Position numbers and translations under genes: made by a program. A stretch of DNA of 64,000 nt. It comes from Nocardioides insulae DSM 17944 (GTDB lineage: Bacteria > Actinomycetota > Actinomycetes > Propionibacteriales > Nocardioidaceae). The stretch is taken from assembly GCF_000422825.1 (NCBI RefSeq), contig NZ_KE383929.1:62001-126000 (forward strand), written 5' to 3'. Each line of letters opens with the position of its first letter. Position 1 is the first letter of the stretch. Of this stretch, positions 45,893 to 55,409 are shown in pieces. A model generated the notes under the pieces. The model made no database searches. It saw only the letters and a list, made by a program, of their open reading frames with translations, and was not told the DNA's origin.

Positions 45893-48544
45893 TCAGCGGT
45901 CGACCGGCGTGCCGTTGGGGGTGAAGGCGGGCTGCAGGTTGCGCAGTTGGGTGCGGCTCACCTCCTCGGCCGGACCGCCGTAGACCGCGTTGTAGAGGAG
46001 GTTGAACGACGAGCGCGGGAGTGAGCGGAACGTGATCTCGCTGCCGTAGGTCACGACCTTGCCCTTCCCCACGTCGAAGGAGAGCACGTTGGCCTCGCCG
46101 GCGATGTGCTCCTCACCCTTGAGGTAGCCGCTCGCGAGGACATCCGTCTCCGGGTAGTTCGACACGATGTCAGCCTTGTTGTTCGTCGGTCTCCAGGCCT
46201 GGGTGTTGTAGAGCCAGACCGGCCACTCCTCCGGCATGCCCCAGGCGACCATGTCGGTGTTGTCGAACTCCTGGTTCAGCAGGCTTCCGCCGGTGGCGAA
46301 CTCGTCACGACCGGGCAGTGCCGGCTCGATCGGCAGGTCGAGCAGTTCCTGTGCCGTGGCGACCGACGAACCGATCGCGAGCAGCGTGCCTCCCTTCTTG
46401 ACGAACTTCCGCAGCTTGCCCCAGCCCTCCTCGCCCACGCCGTAGGCCCAGGCGAACTCCTCGTCGTACCGTGCGGGGTCGAGCCCGTCCACGATCCGCG
46501 TCTTGGTGATGCCCTGCGGGAGCACGATCGTGTCGTAGACGTCGTTGAGCTTGCCGGACTGGTAGTCCTGCGCGCTGACGACCTCGTAGTCGATGCCGTA
46601 CTGGTCCATCACCCACATGTCCCAGCCACCCGGCATGTTGTTCGCACCGCGCAGCAGCCCGACCCGCGTCCGTGGCTTCAGCTGGATGCCCTCGACCCGC
46701 GGCGCGGCCGCGGTCGCCGTCACCGGGACCCCGACCTTCTTGGTCGCCGTCGTGAGGACCGAACGTGCCTGCGGTGTCGCCGGGATGACGTAGGTGCCCG
46801 GGGGGTACGACGTCCCGCCGTCGGCGAACTCCTTGCTTGCACGGAACGTGGTGATGTTGGACTTCTGAAGCGCAGCGACGACCTGGATCGTGCCGTACGA
46901 CTCGGGACGCACCAAGTAGGCCCCGGATGCCCCAGGCGCCGCGGGCATGGTGACGGCGGGGACCGCCACGGAATCGACCCTCTCGACCTGTGCCTGGACC
47001 GGTTCCTTCACCGCATCGACATCGACGCCCAACTGGATCGGCAGGCTCGTGGTCGCCTCGGCGTAGGGGAGTTCATCGACCGGGTACTCGTCGCTGCCGA
47101 GCACCTGATCCACCCAGTTGCCGCGCGGCTGGTGGGTCTGGAGCAGGTACGAGCCGGCGGGGTACTCCTTGCCGCCGGCGGTGAACGGTGCCGTCGCCCG
47201 ATCGATCTCGACCTCGGTCCGCTGGAGTGTCTCGAGCATCTCGTACGTCGCGTACGGATCGCGCTGCTCGGCGTCGACGACGTACGCCTGAACACCCGAG
47301 GCGACCCCGTCGTTCATGTACTTCGCCGGGGTGGCGTACAAGTTGTCGTACAGGAGGTTCTCACCGTTCTGCGCGACGTATTCCATTCCTGCGTACGCGG
47401 CGCTCTCCCCGTAGGCGACCTGGTCCGCGAGCGTCCAGGTGTCGCTGTCGTAGGGCTGGGGCATGTTCTGGTCGGGGAGCTGCGGGCCGAGGTTCGACCC
47501 ATCGCTCGACTTCTGCGGGTAGGCCAGGTCGGTGACCGACGCGATCTCACTGAGGTACGCCGCGGTACCGGTGAACGGGAAGAAGCCCATCGGCTGCTCG
47601 AGGGTCCAGTAGATGTCGTAGCCCACGTCGTTGCCCACCCCGGTCTTGCCCTCCGCGGTGAGTGCGCGTTGCGCGTGCTGGCCGATGGCAGCAGTCGACG
47701 CGTTCGAGTTCGGCGGGACGTTCGGGCTGGTGACACCGCCGTACGGCGGGACGAAGATGCGCTGGCGGGTGGCCCCCTGGCCATGCATGATGTGGGTGAC
47801 CACCGGCCGGTACTTGTTCTCGAGGGCGACCCGGTACTTCGCCTCGACCTGGGTGAACATCGTCCAGTCGCGGTTGTCGTCGTGCCCCGTGTACTTGTGG
47901 TAGAGGTCGGGGTAGACGCGTGCGAGGTTGGTGCCTGCGGTCCGGTTGAAGTGGTCGATCACGAGGTGCTGGCCGTCGGGGTTCTGCGACGGCACCAGCA
48001 TGATCACAGCGTTGTTCAGCACTTCATCGGTGAAGTCGGAGTCCTCGGTGGCGAGCCGGTGGACGATGTTGTTGATCGCCTGACCGTTGCTGATCTCGGT
48101 CGAGTGGACCGTGGCCTCGAGGTGATAGAGCGGGACGCTGTCCGCGGCGAGTTCCCTGGCCTGCTCCGGCGTGGTGTTCCGCGGGTCGGAGAGGCGCTGA
48201 TTGGCCTCCACGATCTCGTCGAGGCGGTCGAGGTTCTCCGGTGAACTGATGAAGACCGTGGCGTACTCGTTGCCCATCGTCGTCTCGCCGACGGTCTCAT
48301 AGGAGACCCTGTCGGACTCCTCCGCGAGCAGTTTCATGTAGTCGAGCACGTCGGGGTAGGCGGCGAGCTTTCCCTCCGTGCCCATGTCGAACCCGAAGAA
48401 GTCTCCGGGCGTGGGGATGCCCTTCGCAGCTGGTGCTGCGGCGGCCTCGTCCCCGGCTGTGGCAGGCGACCCGACCAGACTGGTCCCCCCGAGCAGGACC
48501 ACGGTCGCCGCGATGGCGACCGTGGCCGATCGTCGATGTTGCAT
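45893..48544 (-). CDS. Secreted M14 zinc carboxypeptidase
   Basis: 883 residues. Sec signal peptide (TVAIAATVVLLGGTSLVG, cleavage near ATAGD). The catalytic domain follows with zinc ligands in ATVHSTEIS (His147, Glu150) and family motifs MLVPSQNPDGQH, YHKYTGHDDNRDW and THIMHGQG. The C-terminal half (~400 residues) includes LLRGANNMPGGWDMWVMDQYG and GVGEEGWGKLRKFVKKGG, resembling a glutamine-amidotransferase-like accessory fold common in such large M14 proteins. Likely an extracellular peptidase for nutrient peptides or wall material. Confidence 0.85.
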   Translation of the reverse strand: MQHRRSATVAIAATVVLLGGTSLVGSPATAGDEAAAAPAAKGIPTPGDFFGFDMGTEGKLAAYPDVLDYMKLLAEESDRVSYETVGETTMGNEYATVFISSPENLDRLDEIVEANQRLSDPRNTTPEQARELAADSVPLYHLEATVHSTEISNGQAINNIVHRLATEDSDFTDEVLNNAVIMLVPSQNPDGQHLVIDHFNRTAGTNLARVYPDLYHKYTGHDDNRDWTMFTQVEAKYRVALENKYRPVVTHIMHGQGATRQRIFVPPYGGVTSPNVPPNSNASTAAIGQHAQRALTAEGKTGVGNDVGYDIYWTLEQPMGFFPFTGTAAYLSEIASVTDLAYPQKSSDGSNLGPQLPDQNMPQPYDSDTWTLADQVAYGESAAYAGMEYVAQNGENLLYDNLYATPAKYMNDGVASGVQAYVVDAEQRDPYATYEMLETLQRTEVEIDRATAPFTAGGKEYPAGSYLLQTHQPRGNWVDQVLGSDEYPVDELPYAEATTSLPIQLGVDVDAVKEPVQAQVERVDSVAVPAVTMPAAPGASGAYLVRPESYGTIQVVAALQKSNITTFRASKEFADGGTSYPPGTYVIPATPQARSVLTTATKKVGVPVTATAAAPRVEGIQLKPRTRVGLLRGANNMPGGWDMWVMDQYGIDYEVVSAQDYQSGKLNDVYDTIVLPQGITKTRIVDGLDPARYDEEFAWAYGVGEEGWGKLRKFVKKGGTLLAIGSSVATAQELLDLPIEPALPGRDEFATGGSLLNQEFDNTDMVAWGMPEEWPVWLYNTQAWRPTNNKADIVSNYPETDVLASGYLKGEEHIAGEANVLSFDVGKGKVVTYGSEITFRSLPRSSFNLLYNAVYGGPAEEVSRTQLRNLQPAFTPNGTPVDR

Positions 48545-48718
48545 TCATGCCCCTTCCAGAGGTGCCCGCCACCTAGGGAGCGGCGGGCGTTGAGGGCACG
48601 CTAGTGAGCTGCGGCGCCCGAGGGACCAGAGGAATGTTCCGCATTGTGCGGACTCGCGAGCGCGGCGACGGCCCCGCCACCGGTGGCGAGTCGGGAACGG
48701 CTCTGCTAGGACTCGATC

Positions 48719-50065
48719 ATGGGAGCAGTCCGGCCCGTTCGCATCGCGTCCGTGTCCGCCGGGGAGGTGGCCGCGGGGATCCTCGATGCCTCGGCGCGTG
48801 GGATCGCCGAACATCTGGCGGACCTGATCCGCGCGGGACGGCTGCCGAACGGCACCCGACTGCCGACCGTGCGTGCCCTGGCGGCGACACTCCACGTCGG
48901 TGCCACCACCGTGGCGACGGCGTGGGCAGTGTTGCACCGGGACCGGCTGATCCGCTCCGACGGGCGCAACGGCACCTTCGTCCGGGATCTGAGCCCCGTG
49001 CTCGATCGCTCGGCTGGTGCGTTGCTCGATCTGACGGGTTTCGAGCACCCGGCCGAGTTGGTGCCCGACCTATCCCCGTTCCTGACCCGTGCGGCCGACG
49101 AACTCGGTCGCGGTCACGTGGGCGGCGTCGAGGTCGATGACGTCCTGGGCAACCTGCTGCGAGAGACCTGGCCGTTCCTGCCGGGATCGACAGCGGTCAC
49201 GTGGAGCTACGCCGAGACGTTGGCGCATCTGGCGGCCGGCACCGTCCGGGCCGGGGACCGGGTCGTGGTTGAGGAGGCCTGCTCTCCCGAGACCGCGGCA
49301 GTGCTGGCGCCGCTCCACGTCCAACTCATCCACGTAGCCTGTGACGCTGCCGGGATGCTGCCCGATGAGCTCGAACGGGCCCTCAGTTCGCGGCCGGCGA
49401 TGGTCATCATCCAGCCCCGATACGCCGATCCATTGGCACACCGGATGACCGAGGCAAGGGCGCGGCAACTCGCGGTCGTGCTGGCGAAGACCGACGTGCT
49501 GGTGGTCGAGCAGGATTGCGCCACCGCGCTCGCCACCTCGGAGGGCGTCTCAGTCGGCCGGCACCTGCCTGATCGGACCGTCCTTGTCCGGGACCTGCGT
49601 CGGGCGTACGGCCCCAGGGTCCGGGTCGCCCTGGTCGGCGGTGCCTCGCCCGTGGTGGAACGGATCCGTCACCGGCAAGAACTGCTGGGCAGCTTCCTGG
49701 CGCCGATCGCACAACGCGCGGTGGCCAGCATGCTGATCGACCCCGTCGTGTCCGATCTGGTGGCCGCGTCCCGATGGCGGTTCGCGCGACGCTGGCACGT
49801 GCTCGCGCGCTCCGTTCGCGCCCTCGGCCTCGAGGTCTCGGGCTCGGGCGGGCTCGCGTTGTGGGTCGGCGTACCGGCCGCGGAGCAGGTCGTGTCGCGA
49901 CTCCACGAGGGTGGGGTCCTTGTGCGTCACGGATACGGATTGACGGAGCCGGACCGGGCCGATCGACACGTCTGGATCTCCGCCACGAGCCCGGCTCCTC
50001 ATCACCGGCGCGTAGAGGCATTGCTGGGGGAGGCATTGTCGGACCGCGGTGCAGTCAGCTGCTGA
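48719..50065 (+). CDS. MocR/GntR-type regulator with degenerate aminotransferase domain
   Basis: 448 residues. N-terminal GntR winged helix (LADLIRAGRLPNGTRLPTVR, LHVGATTVATAWAVL), then an aminotransferase-like domain (VIIQPRYADPLAHRMTEAR). In MocR proteins the PLP lysine sits in an S-K motif before PxLRLG; here the equivalent text is RDLRRAYGPRVRVALVGG with no lysine. PLP is therefore probably not held as a Schiff base. TAGGAC at 48707-48712 is 6 nt before the ATG. It is divergent from the M14 peptidase and may regulate it. Confidence 0.78.
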   Translation: MGAVRPVRIASVSAGEVAAGILDASARGIAEHLADLIRAGRLPNGTRLPTVRALAATLHVGATTVATAWAVLHRDRLIRSDGRNGTFVRDLSPVLDRSAGALLDLTGFEHPAELVPDLSPFLTRAADELGRGHVGGVEVDDVLGNLLRETWPFLPGSTAVTWSYAETLAHLAAGTVRAGDRVVVEEACSPETAAVLAPLHVQLIHVACDAAGMLPDELERALSSRPAMVIIQPRYADPLAHRMTEARARQLAVVLAKTDVLVVEQDCATALATSEGVSVGRHLPDRTVLVRDLRRAYGPRVRVALVGGASPVVERIRHRQELLGSFLAPIAQRAVASMLIDPVVSDLVAASRWRFARRWHVLARSVRALGLEVSGSGGLALWVGVPAAEQVVSRLHEGGVLVRHGYGLTEPDRADRHVWISATSPAPHHRRVEALLGEALSDRGAVSC

Positions 50066-50280
50066 TACCTGCCGTTGGGGGTCCCCGGGGATGCGCGATG
50101 GTTGATTTCGGCCTCACGGACGCTCGACTGGTGCGCTGCGGACGGTCTGGGAGGTACGGCTCGACGCTCCGGGAGGCCCGCCCCAACGGTGGCGGAGGCG
50201 GTTGTGTCGGGACTCGGGATCTGGTTGATTGGGGGACAAGTGGTTCCACCAAGTGCCACGAGAGTTCTGATTCTCGAGCG

Positions 50281-51096
50281 GTGATTCGCGTGTCGAACCA
50301 TATTTCCACCCTCACTCCCGTCAACTCCGGGCGGGCACAATCGCGTGCCGACCTCACCCGTCGGCTGATGGCCGACCTCCAGGGACTGGACCCCGAGGCC
50401 GCGGCGGAGGTCAAGGAGCGCATCGTCGAGGTCAACATGGACGTCGCTCGCACGCTCGCCCGGCGCTACTACGGTCATGGGGAGCGGTCCGAGGATCTGG
50501 ACCAGACGGCCTACCTCGGTCTGACCAGGGCGGTGGGACGATTCGACCCCGGTCGGGGCAAGGACTTCCTGGCGTTCGCCGTACCCACGATCCTGGGGGA
50601 GCTGCGCCGGCACTTCCGGGACGCCTGCTGGATGGTGCGACCGCCGCGCCGGGTGCAGGAACTCCAGGGCCGGATGGTGCCGGCGATGGAGAGCTTCGCC
50701 CAGGAGCACGGCCGCAGCCCGGACCCCTGGGAACTGGCCGAACTCCTCGACGTCTCGCTGGAGGACATCGTGGAGTCGCTGACCGCGGACGGGTGCTTCA
50801 CCCCGGCCTCGCTGGACAAGCCGGTCGAGCCCGACGCCTCCGCCACCCTCGGTGACCTCCTGGCGGGCCATGACCGCGGCTTCGATCGGGTCGAGATCCA
50901 CGAGATGCTCAAGCAGCCGATCGGCGAACTGTCCGAGCGGGAGCACCGGATCATCGAGTTGCGGTTCTTCCGAGACTGGACCCAGACCCGCATCGCCGAG
51001 GAGATCGGGGTGACCCAGATGCAGATCTCCCGGATCCTGAGCCGGATCATCCAGCGGTTGCGCGCCGAGCTAGACGACACCCGCGCGGCGGCCTGA
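50281..51096 (+). CDS. SigB/SigF-family RNA polymerase sigma factor
   Basis: 271 residues. Region 2 appears as RRYYGHGERSEDLDQTAYLGL and FLAFAVPTILGELRRHFRD, region 3 as AQEHGRSPDPWELAELLD, and region 4 as WTQTRIAEEIGVTQMQISRIL. This is the stress/sporulation sigma group (SigB, SigF). The start could be GTG 50281 or 50290. No RsbW-like anti-sigma kinase or anti-anti-sigma gene lies beside it, which is unusual. Diverged copies of the 22-bp repeat are just upstream. Confidence 0.88.
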   Translation: MIRVSNHISTLTPVNSGRAQSRADLTRRLMADLQGLDPEAAAEVKERIVEVNMDVARTLARRYYGHGERSEDLDQTAYLGLTRAVGRFDPGRGKDFLAFAVPTILGELRRHFRDACWMVRPPRRVQELQGRMVPAMESFAQEHGRSPDPWELAELLDVSLEDIVESLTADGCFTPASLDKPVEPDASATLGDLLAGHDRGFDRVEIHEMLKQPIGELSEREHRIIELRFFRDWTQTRIAEEIGVTQMQISRILSRIIQRLRAELDDTRAAA

Positions 51097-51135
51097 ACGG
51101 CCAACGAGCCGGGGCCGCGGTCATAGACTCAGCGC

Positions 51136-51795
51136 GTGCCCGATCCGGAGGATCGACGAGCGCCGCAACCGGAGGTCCTGGAGGCGTCGCCTGGGTCTCG
51201 CTCGCGGATCTCGGGGTTCCTGTCCCGGTTCCTGCGCCGCCTGCTGAAGTGGGTGCCCGGCAGGTGGCGCACGCCGCTGGCGGGGGTGCTCGGGCTGATC
51301 GTGGGGGGTGTCGGCACGCTGGCGGTTCTGGCCGCGCTGGACCGGCGTCCGGACAGTGCCACCCCGGCACCGCTCCGGGTGGACGAACACTCCGTCGAAC
51401 TCATCCTGACCCGGACGGCGAACCCACGACCCGGGCAGGGCGAGGAGGTCGTGCCGGTCGGCCTGCACCTCGACGGGGTCGTGCTGTTGTCCGGGTCCGT
51501 GCGCTCGACGGTGCTGTGGATCGACGCCCCCGGCGGTGGGCTGGAGGTGGTCACGGCCGGACTGCCGTTGACCGTCGACACGTCCTCCCGGCTGAGCCCG
51601 GTGAGCTTGAGCGTCGCCGTTCGAGACTGCGCGGCCGCACTCCGCTGGGAACCAGCGGACCGTCCGTTCACCATCGCCTGGCGCGACGAGTACGACGGGG
51701 AGCACGTCGACCGAGCCGGAGACTTCGACCAGTCGGTGGGGGAGGCCCTGGAGCGGTTCATCACGGCGTCGTGCCCGGCTGCCGAGGACGGGTGA
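51136..51795 (+). CDS. Membrane-anchored protein of unknown function
   Basis: 219 residues. A basic cytoplasmic N-terminus (FLSRFLRRLLKWVPGRWR) leads into one span (LAGVLGLIVGGVGTLAVLAAL, about residues 48-68). An extracytoplasmic beta-rich domain of about 140 residues follows, with two Cys that could pair. No family recognised. TAGACT at 51124-51129 lies 6 nt before the GTG (leaderless). It stands alone between the sigma factor and the DHA2 exporter. Confidence 0.6.
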   Translation: MPDPEDRRAPQPEVLEASPGSRSRISGFLSRFLRRLLKWVPGRWRTPLAGVLGLIVGGVGTLAVLAALDRRPDSATPAPLRVDEHSVELILTRTANPRPGQGEEVVPVGLHLDGVVLLSGSVRSTVLWIDAPGGGLEVVTAGLPLTVDTSSRLSPVSLSVAVRDCAAALRWEPADRPFTIAWRDEYDGEHVDRAGDFDQSVGEALERFITASCPAAEDG

Positions 51796-52013
51796 GGCCA
51801 GGTGCGCTCGGGTGCGGTCGGGTGAGGTGATGCCGCCCGCAGGGAGGGCGTGCCGGCGGTCCGTGTCGCCGCAGCGCTCGACCGACCCGGCCGGCGAAAT
51901 CACCGATCGGGACCCCACCCGCGCGGCGTGCTCCCCAAGGTCGTGGGATGTTCGGCATGATGAGGCTGGCCAGCACCGCCGAGGCTCGGGGGAGCCACTG
52001 AGGAGACGGACTG

Positions 52014-54032
52014 ATGACAGCAGCCGTGGCCGAGGACGAGCCCGTGGCGGGCGAGCTCAGCCGTCGCCGGATCAACCTCATCTTCGGAGCGGTGATGCTG
52101 GGCATGCTGCTCGCCGCGCTCGACCAGACCATCGTCTCCACGGCCCTGCCCACGATCGTGGCCGACGTCGGGGGAGCCGAGCACCTCTCCTGGGTGATCT
52201 CCTCCTACCTGCTTGCCGAGACCGTGGCGGTCGTGCTGGCCGGCAAGTTCGGTGACATCTTCGGCCGCAAGCTCATGCTGCAGCTCTCGGCCGCTCTCTT
52301 CGTCACCGCCTCCGCCTTCTGTGGGCTGGCCGAGGACATGCTCTGGTTGATCAGCTGGCGTGCCGTCCAAGGCATCGGCGCCGGCGGGCTCACCGTCACC
52401 GCGACCGCGATCATCGGCGACGTCATCCCGCTGCGCGAGCGCGGCAAGTATCAGGGAGCCCTCGGCGCCGTCTTCGGAGTGACCACCGTCCTCGGCCCCC
52501 TGCTCGGTGGCCTGTTCACCGACCACCTCTCGTGGCGTTGGGCCTTCTACGTGAACCTGCCGCTGGGGATCATCGCGATCGCGGTGGCGGCCGTGACGAT
52601 GCCGAAGATCGCCAAGAAGGTGCGCCCGCCGATGGACTACCTCGGCATCGGCTTCGTCGCGGTGGGCGTCTCGATGCTCACCCTCGCGGTCACCTGGGGT
52701 GGCACCCAGTACCCCTGGGGATCGGCCGAGATCATCGGGCTCTTCGTCGGGTCGGCGGTGTTCCTCGCGCTCTTCGTGTGGGCGGAGTCGCGGGCGGTCG
52801 ACCCAATCCTCCCGCTCCGGCTCTTCCGCGGCCGGGTCTTCACCATCTGCGTCACCCTGTCCTTCATCGTCGGCTTCGCCATGTTGGGCGCGATGACCTT
52901 CCTGCCGACCTATATGCAGTACGTTCAGGGCATCTCGGCCACGGGGTCCGGCCTGCACACCCTGCCGATGGTGATCGGCCTCCTGATCACCTCGATGGGA
53001 TCCGGCATCCTGGTCGGCCGCACCGGCCGGTACAAGATCTTCCCCATCGTCGGGTCGGCCGTGATGGCGCTGGGCCTGTTCCTGCTCTCGACGATGGACG
53101 CGGATACCAGCGACTGGCTGATGTCGCTGTATCTGATCATCCTCGGGCTCGGCATCGGCTGCTGCATGCAGACCCTCACCCTCGTCGTCCAGAACACCTC
53201 TGCCTTCGCCGACCTCGGCGTGGCCACCTCGGGAGTCACCTTCTTCCGCACCCTCGGCAGCTCCTTCGGCGCCTCGATCATGGGCACCGTGTACGCCAAC
53301 CAACTCGGCGACAAGCTGCTGGCGGGGGTCCTCGAAGCGGGGATCGACCCGACCCAGGTGGACATCGACAGCGTGTCCCCGGACCTGATCGACTCGCTCC
53401 CGGCGGCTCAACGGGGTCCGATCGTGGACGCCTACGCCGACGCGCTGTCGACCGTCTTCCTGGCCGCGGTGCCGGTCGCCCTCCTGGCGCTGGTCCTCGC
53501 CCTCTTCCTCAAGGAGGTGCCGCTGCGGCAGAGCAACCGTCGAGGCGCCGCGGACGTCGGCGACGGGTTCGCCATGCCCGAGGACGCTGACAGTCAGATC
53601 GCCCTCCAGCGCGCCATCGCCCGGCTGGTGCAGGTCGATCCGCGCCAGACCCAGGCGCGGATCCGGGAGGCGTCGGGCACTCGCCTGGACGCGGCTTCGG
53701 CGTGGTGTGTGCGACAGATCATCGTGCGAGAGGATCTGAATCTCGAGACCAACCTGGGCCACGTGGCACGACGGTTCTGGATCCCCCGCGAGGTGCTCCA
53801 ACCGGCCTTCGACGCGGCCATCGTCGAGGGTTATCTCACCGGCGACGCCGACGGGTACGCCGTCACCGAGGACGGGCGGGCGGAGCTGGCCAAGCTCGCC
53901 GAGGCCTTCCGCGCCTGGCTCGCGGACGAACTGGAGGACTGGGGGCCGGAGGACGACCAACTCGCCGGCGCTCTGAAACTGCTCTCCCAGCAGATGGTCG
54001 TGGACGGGCCCGCGCCCAAGGAACTCGTCTGA
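52014..54032 (+). CDS. DHA2-family MFS exporter with C-terminal winged-helix-like domain
   Basis: 672 residues. Fourteen spans; motif D1 LDQTIVSTALPTIVADVGG, motif A GKFGDIFGRK, motif C GVTTVLGPLLGGLF, as in EmrB/QacA drug exporters. After about residue 515 comes a soluble ~150-residue tail (SQIALQRAIARLVQ, HVARRFWIPREVLQPAF, TEDGRAELAKLAEAF) resembling a MarR-like winged helix. The tail lies in the cytoplasm and may bind ligand or DNA. Drug export is inferred from family. Confidence 0.85.
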   Translation: MTAAVAEDEPVAGELSRRRINLIFGAVMLGMLLAALDQTIVSTALPTIVADVGGAEHLSWVISSYLLAETVAVVLAGKFGDIFGRKLMLQLSAALFVTASAFCGLAEDMLWLISWRAVQGIGAGGLTVTATAIIGDVIPLRERGKYQGALGAVFGVTTVLGPLLGGLFTDHLSWRWAFYVNLPLGIIAIAVAAVTMPKIAKKVRPPMDYLGIGFVAVGVSMLTLAVTWGGTQYPWGSAEIIGLFVGSAVFLALFVWAESRAVDPILPLRLFRGRVFTICVTLSFIVGFAMLGAMTFLPTYMQYVQGISATGSGLHTLPMVIGLLITSMGSGILVGRTGRYKIFPIVGSAVMALGLFLLSTMDADTSDWLMSLYLIILGLGIGCCMQTLTLVVQNTSAFADLGVATSGVTFFRTLGSSFGASIMGTVYANQLGDKLLAGVLEAGIDPTQVDIDSVSPDLIDSLPAAQRGPIVDAYADALSTVFLAAVPVALLALVLALFLKEVPLRQSNRRGAADVGDGFAMPEDADSQIALQRAIARLVQVDPRQTQARIREASGTRLDAASAWCVRQIIVREDLNLETNLGHVARRFWIPREVLQPAFDAAIVEGYLTGDADGYAVTEDGRAELAKLAEAFRAWLADELEDWGPEDDQLAGALKLLSQQMVVDGPAPKELV

Positions 54033-54040
54033 GTCGGACC

Positions 54041-54054
54041 GAAGCCCGGGCTTC
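54041..54054. terminator. 14-bp palindrome between convergent genes
   Basis: GAAGCCCGGGCTTC, perfectly self-complementary, 8 bp after the DHA2 stop and before the small convergent gene. It could form a short hairpin on either strand. Confidence 0.4.
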
Positions 54055-54113
54055 GTCGAGGGGCGGCCGGACGCTCGGCAGGCCGGCGTTCGTCCCGAGT
54101 CCCGTGCCGGGTC

Positions 54114-54254
54114 TCAGTGGCGGCGGCGCTTGTCGACCTCGGTGCGCACCTTGGTCGCAGCAGCCTTGAGCCGCTCCTGGTTCTCCGGTTTCCGGGCCTC
54201 GTCGTAGACCTTCTTGGCGACTCCGGCCAGCACGGCGGCCCGCATGATCTTCAT
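54114..54254 (-). CDS. Small basic protein, unknown function
   Basis: 46 residues, highly charged and helical (KVYDEARKPENQERLK, ending KRRRH). TACGCT on the minus strand (54267-54262) lies 7 nt before the ATG at 54254, the same leaderless layout as its neighbours, which supports this start over a longer frame. No Cys, no membrane span. It could be a nucleic-acid or membrane-surface binder. Confidence 0.5.
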   Translation of the reverse strand: MKIMRAAVLAGVAKKVYDEARKPENQERLKAAATKVRTEVDKRRRH

Positions 54255-54387
54255 GCCGCTCAGCGTACGTAACCGCCCCAACGGCGCGCCGCGACGAACC
54301 TGCCTGAGATTCGGGTGCCGGCCTGGTTTCAACGCGGAGTGAGGCGGGAAGAGAGCAGACGTTTGTTCTCGTCCCGAGGGAGATCCG

Positions 54388-55248
54388 ATGAAGAAGACGA
54401 TGCGGACCATCGCATCAGCGCTCGCCACAGCGCTCGTGGTGGGCATGATGAGCTTCGCGCTCACGACCACGACCGCGTCACCTGCTCAGGCGGCGGTGAC
54501 CGTGCCGACCGGGTGGGTCAACGTGAAGTACACCGGCGGAGTGCGCACCCACGGCAGCGTGTTCCGCGTGGTCGGCAACTGGGTGTGGGCCTACGAGGAT
54601 CAGGGCGGCGGCGTTCCGGTCGGCTCCGTCTACCTGCAGTTCCGGCCGTCCGGTTCGGCCGCCTGGAAGAACGTGGCGGTCGACAGGACCCCGAACAACT
54701 TCGACCTGCGCCAGCGGGTCAACCTCCCCGGTGTCCACCGGCTCTACTACACCGGCGGCCGCGATGCCAAGGGCACCTACTACGCGCGACGCGCGACCGG
54801 CGCCTTCGCCTCGATGCCGGTGAAGCGGAAGATCACCGTGAAGCTGAAGAAGCGGGCCTTCAAGGTGAGCGGCAAGGTGTCGCCGAACTACAAGCGCAAG
54901 CCGGTCTTCCTGGTCAAGGTGAAGGGCCCCAAGGCCACCAAGGGCCGCAAGGTCGCGAAGGTCCGCACCAACCGGCACGGCCGCTACACGGTCAAGCTCC
55001 CCAAGCGCTCCCGCACCACCTACTACCGTCTCTGGACCCCGCGCAAGGGCGACTACGTCCGCGGCTTCAGCGACAAGTGGATCAAGACCTGGCGCACCTA
55101 CCGTCGTCCGGTCGCGGGTGCCGGCGGCTCTGCCGACGTCCTCCAGTCGGGCGGCGCGACCACGTCGTCCCTGGCCGAGTGGCGCGTCGAGTCCCCGGTC
55201 GCCGGCCGCAGGCTGAGCGGCTCGGTGGCACCCACCACCCTCCGGTGA
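54388..55248 (+). CDS. Secreted basic beta-rich protein
   Basis: 286 residues. A clear Sec signal (ASALATALVVGMMSFAL, cleavage after ASPAQA). The mature part is rich in Lys, Arg, Tyr and Gly: an N-terminal domain (~40-150; GVRTHGSVFRVVGNWVW), then a repeated beta region (KITVKLKKRAFKVSGKVSP, KVRTNRHGRYTVKLPKR) typical of actinobacterial Ig-like surface proteins. Very basic, so it may bind wall polymers. It begins after a GAGGGAGAT leader and ends before a strong hairpin. Confidence 0.65.
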   Translation: MKKTMRTIASALATALVVGMMSFALTTTTASPAQAAVTVPTGWVNVKYTGGVRTHGSVFRVVGNWVWAYEDQGGGVPVGSVYLQFRPSGSAAWKNVAVDRTPNNFDLRQRVNLPGVHRLYYTGGRDAKGTYYARRATGAFASMPVKRKITVKLKKRAFKVSGKVSPNYKRKPVFLVKVKGPKATKGRKVAKVRTNRHGRYTVKLPKRSRTTYYRLWTPRKGDYVRGFSDKWIKTWRTYRRPVAGAGGSADVLQSGGATTSSLAEWRVESPVAGRRLSGSVAPTTLR

Positions 55249-55270
55249 CCTTCGGGAACAGCTGAACGCA

Positions 55271-55301
55271 ACGGGGCCCCTGCCACACGGCGGGGCCCCG
55301 T
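55271..55301 (+). terminator. 10-bp perfect GC hairpin after the secreted protein
   Basis: ACGGGGCCCC pairs with GGGGCCCCGT around an 11-nt loop, 22 bp after the stop. TCGCT follows, so there is no T-tract. Confidence 0.7.
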
Positions 55302-55409
55302 CGCTGCTCGTACCCGGCTCGCGGTCGCCGACCACGACAGGTTCGCCCGCGCCCACTAGAGTGGTGGTTCGCCTGTCGCCCACCGATCAGAAGGACCAAT
55401 CACAGCCCG

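Noticed and set aside
46106..48244. 712-codon plus-strand frame
   Set aside because: Antisense shadow of the secreted M14 peptidase; Val/Arg/Leu-rich without motifs.
51900..53960. 686-codon minus-strand frame
   Set aside because: Antisense of the DHA2 exporter; Asp/His/Gly/Glu-rich with no recognisable protein features.
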